From contig JABMLG010000002.1 in assembly GCA_013204985.1 (NCBI GenBank), positions 248,001 to 312,000 on the forward strand: DNA of 64,000 bases, written 5' to 3'. The DNA is from Microbacteriaceae bacterium VKM Ac-2855 (GTDB taxonomy: Bacteria; Actinomycetota; Actinomycetes; Actinomycetales; Microbacteriaceae). The notes under the pieces were generated by a model. That model ran no database searches. It saw only the letters and a list, made by a program, of their open reading frames with translations, and was not told the origin of the DNA. Below, piece after piece: positions 53,380-61,683 of this stretch. A program made the translations under genes and the position numbers. Position 1 is the stretch's first letter. Every line of letters begins with the position of its first letter.

Positions 53380-54660
53380 GTGCCCCCTCGAACACCGATC
53401 CAGCGCGGCCTCAGCCGGCGCACCCTCCTGGCCGCCGCCGGTCTCGGCACCGCGGCACTCGGTCTTTCCGCCTGCGCTTCCGGGCCGGGCTCGGGAGTGA
53501 CCGCGATCCGCTTCTTCCAGACCAAGCCCGAGGTCGTCGGCTATTTCGACGAGATCATCGCGAGGTTCCACGAAGCGCAGAGCGCGATCCGGGTGGTCCA
53601 CGACTCGACTTCGCAAATCGCTCCGATGTTCGTTCGTGGCAACCCGCCCGACCTCGCGCTGCTCAATTACGATCTCGAGGTCGCCCGGTACATCCCGCGC
53701 GGAGTGTTCAGCGACCTCAGCGACATGCCGGAGGCGCAGCGCATCCAGCCCAGTGTGCAGGCCCTCGTCGACCAGTACGCCACCTACGAGGACACCACGA
53801 GCGTGCTGCCGTACTCGATCGCGGCCGAGGGCGTCATCTACAACAAGGCGCTCTTCGAGCAGAACGGCGTTGCGGTGCCGACGACGTGGTCGGAGTTGCT
53901 CGCCGCCTGCGACACGTTCACCGCCGCGGGCGTCACGCCCATCTACAGCACGTTCAAAGAGCCGTGGACCATCCGTCAGGGTCTGTTCGACTACTCCGTG
54001 GGAGGCGCGATCGACGTCGACGCCTTCTTCACCGACCTCGCCGCGGAGGGCTCCGACATCTCGGAGACCAGCGGCACCTCGTTCCAGAAGAACCTCGCCG
54101 ATCCGATCGACAAGATGGTCCAGCTGGCGAGATTCTCCAACCCGGATGCGGGCAGTCGCGGCTACTCGGACGGCAACCTCGCCTTCGCGCAGGGCACGGC
54201 GGCGATGCTGCTGCAGGGCCCGTGGGCGTTCGGCGAGATCGCGAAGACCGCCCCCGACCTCGACCTCGGTGTCTTCCCGCTCCCCATGACCGAGGATCCG
54301 GCCGACCTCAAGGCGCGGGTCAACCTCGACCTCGCCGCCTGGATCCCCGAGGCGTCGAAGAACCAGGAGGCCGCCCGCGTCTTCCTGAGCTATCTGATGA
54401 GCCCCGAGATCATCGATGCCTACAACGCCGACAACCTCGGTTTCGGCGTCACCACGGACGCCCCGGCCGCGACGGACCCGAAGATCACGGCCCTGCAACC
54501 GCTCATCGACGCCGGCGCCTTCTATCAGGGCGCCGGCACCTACATCCCGAACACCATCCCGGTCATGAACTACCTGCAGGCGACCGTCCGTTCCGGCGAC
54601 GGCGCATCACTGCTGCAGACCCTCGACGCCGACTGGCGCCGTATCGCCGTGCGCTCTTAG
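53380..54660 (+). CDS. Sugar ABC transporter substrate-binding lipoprotein (426 aa)
   Basis: Extracytoplasmic binding protein of a CUT1-type importer. The signal peptide has a twin-arginine-like start (LSRRTLLAAAGLGTAALGLS) and lipobox LSAC with Cys about residue 32. VIYNKALFEQNGVAVPTTWSELLAACDTF and AMLLQGPWAFGEI are typical of the MalE/UgpB group. GTG 53380 with GGGAG upstream. First gene of a four-gene operon with two permeases and a glucosidase, pointing to an alpha-glucoside as ligand. Confidence 0.93.
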   Translation: MPPRTPIQRGLSRRTLLAAAGLGTAALGLSACASGPGSGVTAIRFFQTKPEVVGYFDEIIARFHEAQSAIRVVHDSTSQIAPMFVRGNPPDLALLNYDLEVARYIPRGVFSDLSDMPEAQRIQPSVQALVDQYATYEDTTSVLPYSIAAEGVIYNKALFEQNGVAVPTTWSELLAACDTFTAAGVTPIYSTFKEPWTIRQGLFDYSVGGAIDVDAFFTDLAAEGSDISETSGTSFQKNLADPIDKMVQLARFSNPDAGSRGYSDGNLAFAQGTAAMLLQGPWAFGEIAKTAPDLDLGVFPLPMTEDPADLKARVNLDLAAWIPEASKNQEAARVFLSYLMSPEIIDAYNADNLGFGVTTDAPAATDPKITALQPLIDAGAFYQGAGTYIPNTIPVMNYLQATVRSGDGASLLQTLDADWRRIAVRS

Positions 54661-54706
54661 CGCGCCCACTCTCTCGTCCTGCATCCCACGTTCTAAGGAG
54701 CCATCG

Positions 54707-55642
54707 ATGGCGATCGCCCCCACCGTCAGCGCCTCGGCCGCCACCGCGGTCGATGCGGTGACGCATCCGAAGACCCGCACGACGCGCCGCCGCGTCGAAC
54801 CGATCCACTTCCTCTTCCTGCTGCCCGCCGTGATCCTGTTCACCATCGCGATCACGATCCCCGCGGTGGTGGGCATCTTCTACAGCTTCACGAACTTCAT
54901 CGGCTTCGGCGAGTGGCAGTTCACCGGCTTCACGAACTACATCGCGCTCGCATCCGATCCCTCGATCCTCACCTCCTACGGCTTCACCATCGGCTTCTCA
55001 CTGGTGACGGTCGTGATCGTGAACGCGGTCGCGCTCGGCCTCGCCCTGGCCTTGAGTGCCAAGGTGCGTTTCAAGACCGCGCTGCGCGGGATCTTCGTGA
55101 TCCCGATGGTCATCTCGGGCATCGTGATCGCCTACGTGTTCAGCTTCCTGTTCGCCAACTCGCTGCCGGCGTTCGCGCAGGCGATCGGATTCGGGCCGCT
55201 CGAGACCAGCATCCTCGCGGATCCGAACCTCGCCTGGATCTCGATCGTGATCGTGACCGCCTGGCAGGGGATCCCCGGCGCCTTGCTGATCTACCTGGCC
55301 GGCCTGCTCTCGATCCCCGGTGAGGTGTACGAGGCGAGCTCGCTCGACGGCGCGAACGCGTGGCAGAAGTTCCGCACGATCACGTTCCCGCTGGTCGCGG
55401 GTTACGTCGTGATCAACACGGTGCTCACGTTCAAGAACTACCTGAACTCGTACGACATCGTCGTCGGCCTCACCAACGGCGGCCCCGGCACGGCCACCCG
55501 CAGCGTCGCGATGACGATCTTCACCGGCTTCTCCGGCGGCGACTACGCCTACCAGATGGCCAACGCGACGATCTTCTTCCTCATCGCCGTGCTCATCTCG
55601 GTCGCGCAACTGCGCGTCTCCGGCGGAAAGGCAGCTCTCTGA
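54707..55642 (+). CDS. Sugar ABC transporter permease, MalF type (311 aa)
   Basis: Six transmembrane helices after a cytoplasmic N-terminus with RRRVEP. The EAA loop is EASSLDGANAWQKFRTITFPLVAGYVV, contacting the ATPase. LTNGGPGTATRSVAM is conserved in CUT1 MalF-like permeases. ATG 54707 with AAGGAG seven bases upstream; ends overlapping the next ATG by one base. No ATPase gene follows, so the pair must use an ATPase encoded elsewhere, as with the shared MsiK of streptomycetes. Confidence 0.94.
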   Translation: MAIAPTVSASAATAVDAVTHPKTRTTRRRVEPIHFLFLLPAVILFTIAITIPAVVGIFYSFTNFIGFGEWQFTGFTNYIALASDPSILTSYGFTIGFSLVTVVIVNAVALGLALALSAKVRFKTALRGIFVIPMVISGIVIAYVFSFLFANSLPAFAQAIGFGPLETSILADPNLAWISIVIVTAWQGIPGALLIYLAGLLSIPGEVYEASSLDGANAWQKFRTITFPLVAGYVVINTVLTFKNYLNSYDIVVGLTNGGPGTATRSVAMTIFTGFSGGDYAYQMANATIFFLIAVLISVAQLRVSGGKAAL

Positions 55643-56535
55643 TGACGACGGAATCCTCGACACTGCCGCGACGGGCCGCGCGCGCCGTCGCCTCGAACCG
55701 CACCGTGCGCCGGCGCGGCGAGCGCTACAACTGGCCGGTCACCATCCTGCTGATCGTGTGCGCGCTGACGGTACTGGTGCCGCTGTACGTGACCATCGCG
55801 ATGGCGTTCAAGACCAGCGCCCAATCGGTCGACGGCAACGCCTTCTCGTTGCCGGCGCCGTTCAATCCGCAGAGCTTCGTCGATGCGTGGACGCTGACGA
55901 ACTTCCCGCGCGCCTTCGCGATCTCGCTGGGTGTCGCCGTGTTCTCGGTGGCCGGCACGATCATCCTCTCGTCGCTGGCGTCGTTCGCGATCGCCCGCAA
56001 CTGGGACAAGCGGCTCTTCCGCTGGTCGTTCATCTACCTCCTCGCGGCGATGTTCCTGCCGTTCCCGGTGATCGCGCTGTCGCAGATCAAGCTCACCGCG
56101 ATGCTCGGCCTCGACAACCCCATCGGCGTGACGATCCTGCACATCATGTTCCAGCTGTCGTTCTCGGTGCTGCTGTACTCGGCGTTCCTGCGCTCGCTGC
56201 CGCTCGAACTCGAAGAGAGCGCGCGCCTCGACGGCGCCTCCACCTGGCAGGTGTTCTGGAAGCTGATCTTCCCGCTGCTCGGGCCGATGAACGCGACGGT
56301 CGGCATCTTCGCCTTCCTCGCCGCGTGGAACGACTACATGATGCCGTCGCTGATCACGGCGGATCCGGCGCTGCAGACGATCCCGGTGGTGCAGAGCATC
56401 TTCCAGCTGAGCTTCTCGACGAACTACAACATCTCGTTCGCGAGCTACCTCATGGCGATGGCGCCCACGCTCCTCGTCTACCTCTTCACCCAGCGGTGGG
56501 TGATGTCCGGCGTCGTCCAAGGCGCCATCAAGTAA
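55642..56535 (+). CDS. Sugar ABC transporter permease, MalG type (297 aa)
   Basis: Six helices, with the EAA loop EESARLDGASTWQVFWKLIFPLLGP and the usual C-terminal TQRWVMSGVVQGAIK. ATG 55642 overlaps the previous stop (TGATG). Partner of the preceding permease in the membrane channel. Followed by a hairpin before the glucosidase gene. Confidence 0.94.
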   Translation: MTTESSTLPRRAARAVASNRTVRRRGERYNWPVTILLIVCALTVLVPLYVTIAMAFKTSAQSVDGNAFSLPAPFNPQSFVDAWTLTNFPRAFAISLGVAVFSVAGTIILSSLASFAIARNWDKRLFRWSFIYLLAAMFLPFPVIALSQIKLTAMLGLDNPIGVTILHIMFQLSFSVLLYSAFLRSLPLELEESARLDGASTWQVFWKLIFPLLGPMNATVGIFAFLAAWNDYMMPSLITADPALQTIPVVQSIFQLSFSTNYNISFASYLMAMAPTLLVYLFTQRWVMSGVVQGAIK

Positions 56536-56543
56536 CTCCTCTC

Positions 56544-56586
56544 CGAGAAGTTGCAGGAGTGGAGCGCCCACTCCTGCAACTTTTCG
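56544..56586. terminator. Dispersed hairpin, family 3, copy 2 (intra-operon)
   Basis: Stem of about 19 bp: GTTGCAGGAGTGG (56550-56562) against CCACTCCTGCAAC (56568-56580), extended by CGAGAA/TTTTCG. It lies between permease and glucosidase genes, so it may lower downstream expression or protect the mRNA 3' end. Confidence 0.8.
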
Positions 56587-56616
56587 CCACAAGAACGAAC
56601 CGACCGAAAGGACCCC

Positions 56617-58260
56617 GTGACGAACACCGCCCCCGCCCCCGTGGCCATCGCGACCGAGAAGGACTGGTGGCGCCAAGCGGCCGTCTATCAGATCTATCCG
56701 CGCTCGTTCGCGGATGCGAACGGTGACGGCATCGGCGACCTCGTCGGCATCACCTCGCGCATCCCGTATCTCGTCGAACTCGGGATCGACGCGGTCTGGC
56801 TCAGCCCCTTCTACCCGTCGGCCCTCGCCGACGGCGGCTACGACGTCGACGACTACCGCGACGTGGACCCGAAGATCGGCACCCTCGCCGAGTTCGATGT
56901 GATGGTCGAGCGGATGCACGCCGCCGGCATCAAGCTCATCGTCGACATCGTGCCGAACCACTCCTCCGATCGGCACGCCTGGTTCGTCGAGGCACTCGCC
57001 GCGCCGAAGGGCTCGCCCGAGCGTGACCGCTACATCTTCCGCGACGGCGTCGGCGACCAGCCGCCGAGCGACTGGCAGTCGATCTTCGGCGGATCCGCCT
57101 GGCAGCCGGTGGGCGATGGTCAGTTCTATCTGCACCTCTTCGCCCCCGAGCAGCCCGATTTCAATTGGCACAATCGCGAGGTACGCGACGACTTCCTCCG
57201 CACGCTGCGGTTCTGGTCCGACAGAGGCGTCGACGGCTTCCGCGTCGATGTGGCGCACGGGCTCGCGAAGGCGTTGCCGGATGCGCTGCCCCCGCAATCG
57301 GTCGTCGACGAACTGCTGACCGATGGCACGCACGTGATCTGGGACCGCGACGACGTCCACGAGATCTACGCCGAGTGGCGCGAGGTCTTCGAGGAGTACG
57401 ACCCGCCGCGCACGGCTGTCGCCGAAGCGTGGGTGGATGCGTCGCGTCGCGCCCGCTACGCCAGCCCGGAAGGGCTCGGGCAGGCGTTCAATTTCGACCT
57501 GCTCGAGGCTGACTTCGACGCGGCCCTGTTCCGCGAGGTGATCGAGTTCAACCTGCAGCTCGCCGTCGCCTCCGGCTCCTCGACGACGTGGGTGTTCTCC
57601 AATCACGACGTGGTGCGGCATCCGACCCGTTACGGTCTGCCGCCGAAGGGCGATGCGGAGATCGCGCCGGCCAAGCAGTGGTTGCTGAGCGGGGGAGTCT
57701 CACCCGAACTCGACCCGGCCCTGGGTCTGCAGCGGGCGAGGGCGGCGAGCCTGCTGATGCTCGCGCTGCCCGGTTCCGCCTACCTCTACCAGGGTGAGGA
57801 ATTGGGCTTGCAGGAAGTGGTCGAGATCGCAGCCGCGCAGCGCCAGGATCCGAGCTACTTCCGCAACCCCGGCGTCGAGATCGGGCGGGACGGCTGCCGC
57901 GTGCCGATCCCGTGGACGAGCTCTGGTTCGTCCTTCGGGTTCGGTTCGGGCCCGTCGCACCTGCCGCAACCGTGGTGGTTCGGCGCACTCTCGGCCGAGG
58001 CCCAGGAGGACTCGTCCACGTCGACGCTTGCGCTCTACCGCGGTGCGCTCGCGCTGCGGCACGAGTTGCAGACCGGGGAATCGCTGGAGTGGCTGCCGAG
58101 CGCAGCCGAGGTGCTGCACTTCCGCCGCCCCAACGGCTGGCAGAGCATCACGAACTTCGGGGCGCTGCCGGTGCCGCTGCCGGCGGGCGAACTGCTCGTC
58201 TCGAGCGGCCGTGTCGAGGGCGGCCTACTGCCGCCGAACACCACCGCCTGGCTCCGCTGA
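56617..58260 (+). CDS. Alpha-glucosidase / oligo-1,6-glucosidase, GH13 (547 aa)
   Basis: Cytoplasmic glucosidase for the imported oligosaccharide. WWRQAAVYQIYPRSFADANGDGIGDL starts the barrel; GFRVDVAHG carries the nucleophile Asp, TAVAEAW the acid/base Glu and VFSNHDVVRHPTRYG the third Asp. VDIVPNHSSDRHAWF is region I. No signal peptide. GTG 56617 preceded by GAAAGGA. Alternative specificity (trehalulose, sucrose, isomaltose) cannot be excluded. Confidence 0.93.
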   Translation: MTNTAPAPVAIATEKDWWRQAAVYQIYPRSFADANGDGIGDLVGITSRIPYLVELGIDAVWLSPFYPSALADGGYDVDDYRDVDPKIGTLAEFDVMVERMHAAGIKLIVDIVPNHSSDRHAWFVEALAAPKGSPERDRYIFRDGVGDQPPSDWQSIFGGSAWQPVGDGQFYLHLFAPEQPDFNWHNREVRDDFLRTLRFWSDRGVDGFRVDVAHGLAKALPDALPPQSVVDELLTDGTHVIWDRDDVHEIYAEWREVFEEYDPPRTAVAEAWVDASRRARYASPEGLGQAFNFDLLEADFDAALFREVIEFNLQLAVASGSSTTWVFSNHDVVRHPTRYGLPPKGDAEIAPAKQWLLSGGVSPELDPALGLQRARAASLLMLALPGSAYLYQGEELGLQEVVEIAAAQRQDPSYFRNPGVEIGRDGCRVPIPWTSSGSSFGFGSGPSHLPQPWWFGALSAEAQEDSSTSTLALYRGALALRHELQTGESLEWLPSAAEVLHFRRPNGWQSITNFGALPVPLPAGELLVSSGRVEGGLLPPNTTAWLR

Positions 58261-58267
58261 CGACGAA

Positions 58268-58314
58268 GGGGTTGTCACCGCGGCCCACGCGAAGTGGGAC
58301 GCAGTGACAACCCC
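58268..58314. repeat. Dispersed hairpin, family 1, copy 3
   Basis: GGGGTTGTCAC (58268-58278) pairs with GTGACAACCCC (58304-58314), enclosing a weaker inner stem (GGCCCA/TGGGAC). Between the convergent glucosidase and gnd genes. Confidence 0.8.
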
Positions 58315-58387
58315 CTCATGGGTTGCCGTTTCTTTGACACACGCCGTCGGAGCGGTACGCCATCGCAGAAGCGATGACCGCTGACGA

Positions 58388-59845
58388 CTAGTGCGTCGAG
58401 GGGTCCTGCTCCACCTCGGAGCGGTCGCCGCTCCAGAGGGTGTGGAAGGTGCCGTCGATGTCGACGCGCTTGTAGGTGTGCGCCCCGAAGAAGTCGCGCT
58501 GACCCTGCACGAGCGCGGCCGGCAGGCGGTCGGCGCGGAGGCTGTCGTAGTACGCGAGCGACGACGAGAACACCGGGGCGGGGATCCCCGCGGTCGCGGC
58601 GTGCACCACGGTGCTGCGCCACGCATCCTGCGTGCGCGCGACCGCCTCGGTGAAGAACGGCGCCGTGACGAGCGAGACCAGCTCGGGGTTCTCGGCGTAC
58701 GCCTCCGTGATGCGGTTGAGGAATCGCGCGCGGATGATGCAGCCGCCGCGCCAGATCTTCGCGATCTCGCCCTTCTCGATGCTCCAGCCGTACTGCTGGG
58801 CGCCCGCGACGATCGCGTCGAAGCCCTGGCTGTACGCGATGATCTTCGAGGCGTACAGCGCCTGGCGCACCGACTCGATGAAGCCGTCGACATCCTCGAC
58901 AGCCACGGCCGACGGCCCGGGCAGCTCGGCGGCGGCGGCGCGCTGCGCGGGCTTCGAGGAGACCGAGCGGGCGAAGACGGCCTCGGCGATCCCGGAGACC
59001 GGCACGCCCAGGTCGAGCGCTGTCTGCACGGTCCACACGCCGGTGCCCTTGGAGCCTGCCTGGTCGACGATGACGTCGACGAGCGGCTGACCGGTCTTCG
59101 CGTCGACCTGCTTGAGCACCTCGGCGGTGATCTCGATGAGGTAGCTCTCGAGCTCGCCCTCGTTCCACTCGGCGAAGATCGCGGCGATCTCGGCCGGCGT
59201 CTTGCCGGTGCCGCGACGGATGAGGTCGTAGGCCTCGCCGATCAACTGCATGTCGGCGTACTCGATGCCGTTGTGGATCATCTTGACGAAGTGGCCGGCG
59301 CCGTCGTGACCGACGTGCGTGACGCACGGCTCACCCTCGGCGACCGCGGCGATCGACTTGAGGATCGGGCCGAGCGTGACCCAGGCCTCGTCCGAGCCTC
59401 CGGGCATGATCGACGGGCCGAGCAGCGCGCCCTCCTCGCCGCCGGAGATACCGGCGCCGACGAAGTTGATGCCGGTCTCGCGCACGGCCTTCTCGCGACG
59501 GATGGTGTCGGTGAACAGGGCGTTGCCGCCGTCGACGATGATGTCGCCCGGCTCGAAGACCTCGACCAGCTCGTTGATCACGGCGTCGGTGCCGCGACCG
59601 GCCTGCACCATGATGATCGCGGTGCGGGGCTTGGCGAGCGACGCGGCGAAGTCGGCGATGTTCTCGGAACCGACGAAATTCGCCTCGGGGTGCTCGGTGA
59701 GCACCTTCTCGGTGCGGGCGTAGGTGCGGTTGTAGATCGCGACGGTGTTGCCCTCGCGGCTCGCCAGGTTGCGCGCGAGGTTCGACCCCATCACCGCCAT
59801 CCCGACGACTCCGATGTTGGCGACTGCGGTGGGCTTGTCAGACAC
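58388..59845 (-). CDS. gnd: 6-phosphogluconate dehydrogenase, decarboxylating (485 aa)
   Basis: Oxidative pentose phosphate pathway enzyme producing ribulose 5-phosphate, CO2 and NADPH. IGVVGMAVMGSNLARNLASREGNTVAIYNRT is the dinucleotide fold, FVGAGISGGEEGALLGPSIMPGG and HVGHDGAGHFVKMIHNGIEYADMQ hold the substrate and catalytic Lys, and the all-helical C-terminal half ends HTLWSGDRSEVEQDPSTH. GTG 59845 with AAGGAG five bases upstream. Long form (about 480 aa), probably NADP-dependent. Confidence 0.97.
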   Translation of the reverse strand: MSDKPTAVANIGVVGMAVMGSNLARNLASREGNTVAIYNRTYARTEKVLTEHPEANFVGSENIADFAASLAKPRTAIIMVQAGRGTDAVINELVEVFEPGDIIVDGGNALFTDTIRREKAVRETGINFVGAGISGGEEGALLGPSIMPGGSDEAWVTLGPILKSIAAVAEGEPCVTHVGHDGAGHFVKMIHNGIEYADMQLIGEAYDLIRRGTGKTPAEIAAIFAEWNEGELESYLIEITAEVLKQVDAKTGQPLVDVIVDQAGSKGTGVWTVQTALDLGVPVSGIAEAVFARSVSSKPAQRAAAAELPGPSAVAVEDVDGFIESVRQALYASKIIAYSQGFDAIVAGAQQYGWSIEKGEIAKIWRGGCIIRARFLNRITEAYAENPELVSLVTAPFFTEAVARTQDAWRSTVVHAATAGIPAPVFSSSLAYYDSLRADRLPAALVQGQRDFFGAHTYKRVDIDGTFHTLWSGDRSEVEQDPSTH

Positions 59846-60188
59846 GATTCTCCTTGACTTGCAGCTATGTGAGGGCCGTTGTCCAGGCTATCGGCTCGGC
59901 CTCGGCGCGAGGCGGCCGATCGGATGCACGTCCGTCGCGGCCGCGCTTCACGTGCGTGCGCGACGGGCTTCACGCGCGGGGGCGACGGGCCGGCCTGGCG
60001 CGCGCCGCGCATCCGGGCTAGACTCACCCACTGAACTTCGGCGAGGGATGCGTCACGCATCCGTGATCGACGCGGTGGGCAGGCATGGCGTGCGCGAGCA
60101 CTGTCACGGGTCTTCCTCACGCTGACATGCGTTCGAGTTGAACAGACACAAACCGTGGCCACGAGCCACGCCCCAAGGAGACATCATC
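59846..60188 (+). promoter_or_regulatory. 343-bp intergenic region, rplY leader/promoter
   Basis: No gene is seen. TAGACT (60019-60024) is a possible -10 for rplY, without a clear -35 box. GGATGCG, TCA, CGCATCC (60046-60062) is a perfect small hairpin, and CGTGGC (60154-60159) pairs with GCCACG (60165-60170) just before the ribosome binding site AAGGAG (60175-60180). The two hairpins would lie in a long 5' leader and could let L25 regulate itself; this is inference. The left end holds the gnd promoter. Confidence 0.4.
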
Positions 60189-60782
60189 ATGGCTGAAGCC
60201 AGCAACAAGATCGCGGCCGAGAACCGCACCTCGTTCGGCAAGGGCGCGGCGCGCAAGCTCCGCTCCGCCGGCAAGATCCCCGCCGTCATCTACGGTCACG
60301 GCACCGAGCCCGTGCACGTGGCCCTGCCCGCGCACCAGACCGGCCTCGTGATCCGCAAGGCGAACGCGATCCTCGACCTCGACATCGAGGGCACCAACCA
60401 GCTCGTGCTGGTGAAGGACGTGCAGAAGGACCCGGTTCTGCAGATCATCGAGCACATGGACCTCATCGTCGTCCGCCAGGGCGAGCGTGTGACCGTCGAC
60501 GTGGCCGTGCACACCACCGGTGAGGCCGCTGCCGGCACCACCGTGCAGATCGAGAACAACACCATCTCGCTCGAGGCGCTGGCGATCAGCATCCCCGAGA
60601 ACGTGGTCGTCGACATCGAGGGCCTCGAGGCCGGCACCCAGATCCTCGCGAAGGATGTGCCGCTGCCCGAGGGCGCCGTGCTGCTGACCGAGGAGGACGT
60701 CCTCGTCATCAACATCACCGGCGAGGTCGAGCAGGACCTCGGCGACGAGTCCGACCAGGAAGCCGCTCAGGCCGCCGAGTAA
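60189..60782 (+). CDS. rplY: 50S ribosomal protein L25/general stress protein Ctc (197 aa)
   Basis: Binds 5S rRNA. The N-terminal L25 domain (KIAAENRTSFGKGAARKLRSAGKIPAVIYGHGTEPVHVAL) is followed by the TL5-type C-terminal beta domain (VPLPEGAVLLTEEDVLVINITG) and an acidic tail. Long Ctc form typical of actinobacteria. ATG 60189 follows AAGGAG at a spacing of eight. Located before pth as in many bacteria, with a family-1 hairpin between. Confidence 0.96.
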   Translation: MAEASNKIAAENRTSFGKGAARKLRSAGKIPAVIYGHGTEPVHVALPAHQTGLVIRKANAILDLDIEGTNQLVLVKDVQKDPVLQIIEHMDLIVVRQGERVTVDVAVHTTGEAAAGTTVQIENNTISLEALAISIPENVVVDIEGLEAGTQILAKDVPLPEGAVLLTEEDVLVINITGEVEQDLGDESDQEAAQAAE

Positions 60783-60788
60783 TCCCCT

Positions 60789-60846
60789 CGAAGGGGGTTG
60801 TCACTCCGTCCCGCCTCACGGTGAGACGCTGTGACAACCCCCTTCG
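60789..60846. repeat. Dispersed hairpin, family 1, copy 4
   Basis: Perfect 16-base arms CGAAGGGGGTTGTCAC (60789-60804) and its complement (60831-60846). It separates the tandem rplY and pth genes and may partly uncouple them. Confidence 0.85.
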
Positions 60847-60893
60847 TCGTCGCTGCGCCCCGATCGGGCGCACACATCAGAGAAGAGAACGTC

Positions 60894-61478
60894 GTGAGCA
60901 ACACCTGGCTCGTCGTCGGCCTCGGCAACCCCGGGGCGCAGTACGCGAAGAACCGGCACAACGTCGGCCAGATGGTGCTCGACGAATTGGCGCGACGGAT
61001 CTCCGCCCCTTTCAAGACCCACAAGGCGAACGCGGTCGTCGCTGAAGGCTTCGTGCGGCCGGGGGGCCCGAAGCTGATCCTCGCCAAGCCCAACAGTTTC
61101 ATGAACCTCTCCGGAGGGCCGACGTCGCAGCTGCTCAAGTTCTACTCCCTCGAGCCCGCGCAGCTGATCGTTCTGCACGACGAGCTCGACATCCCCTTCG
61201 ACACCCTGAAGCTCAAGCACGGCGGCGGGCACGGCGGGCACAACGGCATCCGTGACATCATCGCCGCGACCGGCGGCGGCGACTTCATTCGCGTACGCAT
61301 CGGCGTCGGGCGTCCGCCGGGGCGGCAGGACGCGGCCGACTTCGTGCTCAAGGACTTCGCCGGCCCCGAACGCGAGACGCTCCCCATCCTGATCGGCGAT
61401 GCTGCGGATGCGGTCGAGCTGATCGCCGAGCAGGGCCTCACCGCCGCGCAGCTCAAGGTGCACACCACCTCCTCCTGA
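60894..61478 (+). CDS. pth: Peptidyl-tRNA hydrolase (194 aa)
   Basis: Recycles tRNA from peptidyl-tRNA. WLVVGLGNPGAQYAKNRHNVGQMVLDELA contains Asn, Tyr and the catalytic His; LAKPNSFMNLSGGP, VLHDELDIPF (Asp) and GGGHGGHNGIRDI are conserved. Normal length. The start is GTG 60894 with AGAGAAGAGA upstream; an earlier in-frame ATG at 60831 would run through the hairpin and is rejected. Confidence 0.96.
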   Translation: MSNTWLVVGLGNPGAQYAKNRHNVGQMVLDELARRISAPFKTHKANAVVAEGFVRPGGPKLILAKPNSFMNLSGGPTSQLLKFYSLEPAQLIVLHDELDIPFDTLKLKHGGGHGGHNGIRDIIAATGGGDFIRVRIGVGRPPGRQDAADFVLKDFAGPERETLPILIGDAADAVELIAEQGLTAAQLKVHTTSS

Positions 61479-61487
61479 GCGCCTTCT

Positions 61488-61560
61488 TGCGAGGGACCCC
61501 TTCTGTGCGCAAGGGACCCTCCCAGGGCGGGTCCGTCGCGCACAGGAGGGGTCCCTCGCA
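61488..61560. repeat. Dispersed palindrome, family 2, copy 3; terminator of pth
   Basis: 23-base arms 61488-61510 and 61538-61560 with one mismatch (TGCGAGGGACCCCTTCTG on the left). The interior differs more from the two copies at 46387 and 47544. Confidence 0.82.
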
Positions 61561-61620
61561 GGAGCGGGGGAAGGTTGCATAGGGTCTATTGTCTTGACAT
61601 TGTGACGTGTAGAGTGGGAT

Positions 61621-61638
61621 GGTCGAATCGATTCGACC
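61621..61638. promoter_or_regulatory. Predicted LacI-type operator of the Gfo/Idh gene
   Basis: GGTCGAATCGATTCGACC is an 18-bp perfect palindrome with a central CG, the form of LacI-family operators. TTGACA (61594-61599) and TAGAGT (61610-61615) lie just upstream but only ten bases apart, so the exact promoter is uncertain. Confidence 0.65.
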
Positions 61639-61683
61639 CGCTCGTCGGGTCGGACGCCACCAGATCGAAGGAGATCGGTCACC

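Noticed and set aside
61594-61615. Consensus-like promoter TTGACA ... TAGAGT before the Gfo/Idh gene
   Set aside because: Only ten bases separate the boxes; a sigma-70-type promoter needs about 17, so it was not called as such.
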